Source of the DNA: Gemmatimonadota bacterium
GTDB lineage: Bacteria > Gemmatimonadota > Gemmatimonadetes > Gemmatimonadales > Gemmatimonadaceae
Assembly (NCBI GenBank): GCA_028287235.1
Contig: JAQBQB010000023.1
Location: 62,001-126,000 of the forward strand
Length of the DNA stretch: 64,000 nucleotides
Direction of reading: 5' to 3'
Below, piece by piece: positions 63,723 through 64,000 of this stretch. Position 1 is the first letter of the stretch. Each line of letters opens with the position of its first letter. The notes under the pieces are model-generated. The model searched no databases and was not told the DNA's origin. It saw only the letters and a list, made by a program, of their open reading frames with translations. The translations under genes were made by a program, and so were the position numbers.

Positions 63723-64000
63723 TCAACGAGCTCCGAGAATGATCTCCATCGTGAGCTGGTCGAGCTTTTCGTAGCCGTAGCCCTGGGCGCGCATTGCGTG
63801 GAGGTCGAAGGTCCGTTCCTTGAGACCGGCGGCGGCGGCGCTGAACTTCAGGGCCTCGCCGCCGGCGCGCTTGCGCAGCGCACCGACGAGCTCTTGGATC
63901 TCCGCATCGGCGTTGAACCGCGCCACCTTCTCCTTGAGGATGAGATAGGTGCGCATACTGCCCGCCGCGAAGTCCCACACGCCGGCTTCGTCCTCGGTGC
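63723..64000 (-). CDS. xylA: Xylose isomerase, C-terminal part (5' end outside window)
   Basis: The frame is open to the window edge; the visible end includes EDEAGVWDFAAGSMRTYLILKEKVARFNAD and closes with GYGYEKLDQLTMEIILGAR. The LDQLxMxxxLGAR ending is that of the shorter, actinobacterial-type xylose isomerases. The metal and catalytic residues lie outside. Together with xylB it supports the xylose operon call. Confidence 0.85.
   Translation of the reverse strand, partial: TEDEAGVWDFAAGSMRTYLILKEKVARFNADAEIQELVGALRKRAGGEALKFSAAAAGLKERTFDLHAMRAQGYGYEKLDQLTMEIILGAR

Overview
This is a GC-rich bacterial chromosome segment. Three things suggest Gemmatimonadota (inference, no marker gene present): the sets of large secreted amidohydrolases, the many short lipoproteins and NtrC-type regulators, and the G-rich heptamer repeats in intergenic gaps. 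Coding density is high on both strands. No tRNA, rRNA, CRISPR array or classical transposase was seen.

Layout. 1-9 kb: 3' end of aconitase; a DUF1003 membrane protein; two small genes; a secreted peroxiredoxin whose catalytic codon is an in-frame TGA followed by a SECIS-like hairpin (probable selenoprotein); glycerate 2-kinase; the agmatine-to-putrescine pair aguB-aguA; and an AAA+/Fis regulator lacking GAFTGA. 9-22 kb: two paralogous giant TPR/HD-GYP/GGDEF/STAND-ATPase proteins alternate with three paralogous lipoproteins that share one promoter-operator architecture. 22-30 kb: an OsmC-like/DCC pair, an SDR, a periplasmic-binding lipoprotein translationally coupled to a chemoreceptor, a trans-sulfuration enzyme coupled to queC-queE, and an NlpC/P60 peptidase. 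30-41 kb: a CapA-like protein; an exporter set (HlyD adaptor, two ATPases, no permease) with a response regulator and kinase, interrupted by three repeat elements; a beta-barrel protein; an L,D-transpeptidase; a CHRD lipoprotein. 41-48 kb: three amidohydrolases in a row, two without the metal-binding HxH, then a repeat element carrying a four-helix-bundle gene. 48-58 kb: a PAS/histidine kinase-CheB-CheR-PAS module, small unknowns, an MHS transporter, an OsmC protein, a cold-shock gene with a terminator in its leader, and a sarcosine-oxidase-like flavoenzyme. 58-64 kb: a minus-strand xylose operon (xylA-xylB-permease-binding protein-ATPase).

The most unusual material is (i) the selenocysteine peroxiredoxin, (ii) telomere-like (TTTAGGG-type) G-quadruplex-forming elements, one of which carries a four-helix-bundle gene between perfect 18-bp inverted repeats and looks like the autonomous partner of three short elements, and (iii) the triplicated lipoprotein promoter with a 17-bp dyad at a fixed distance upstream of -35.
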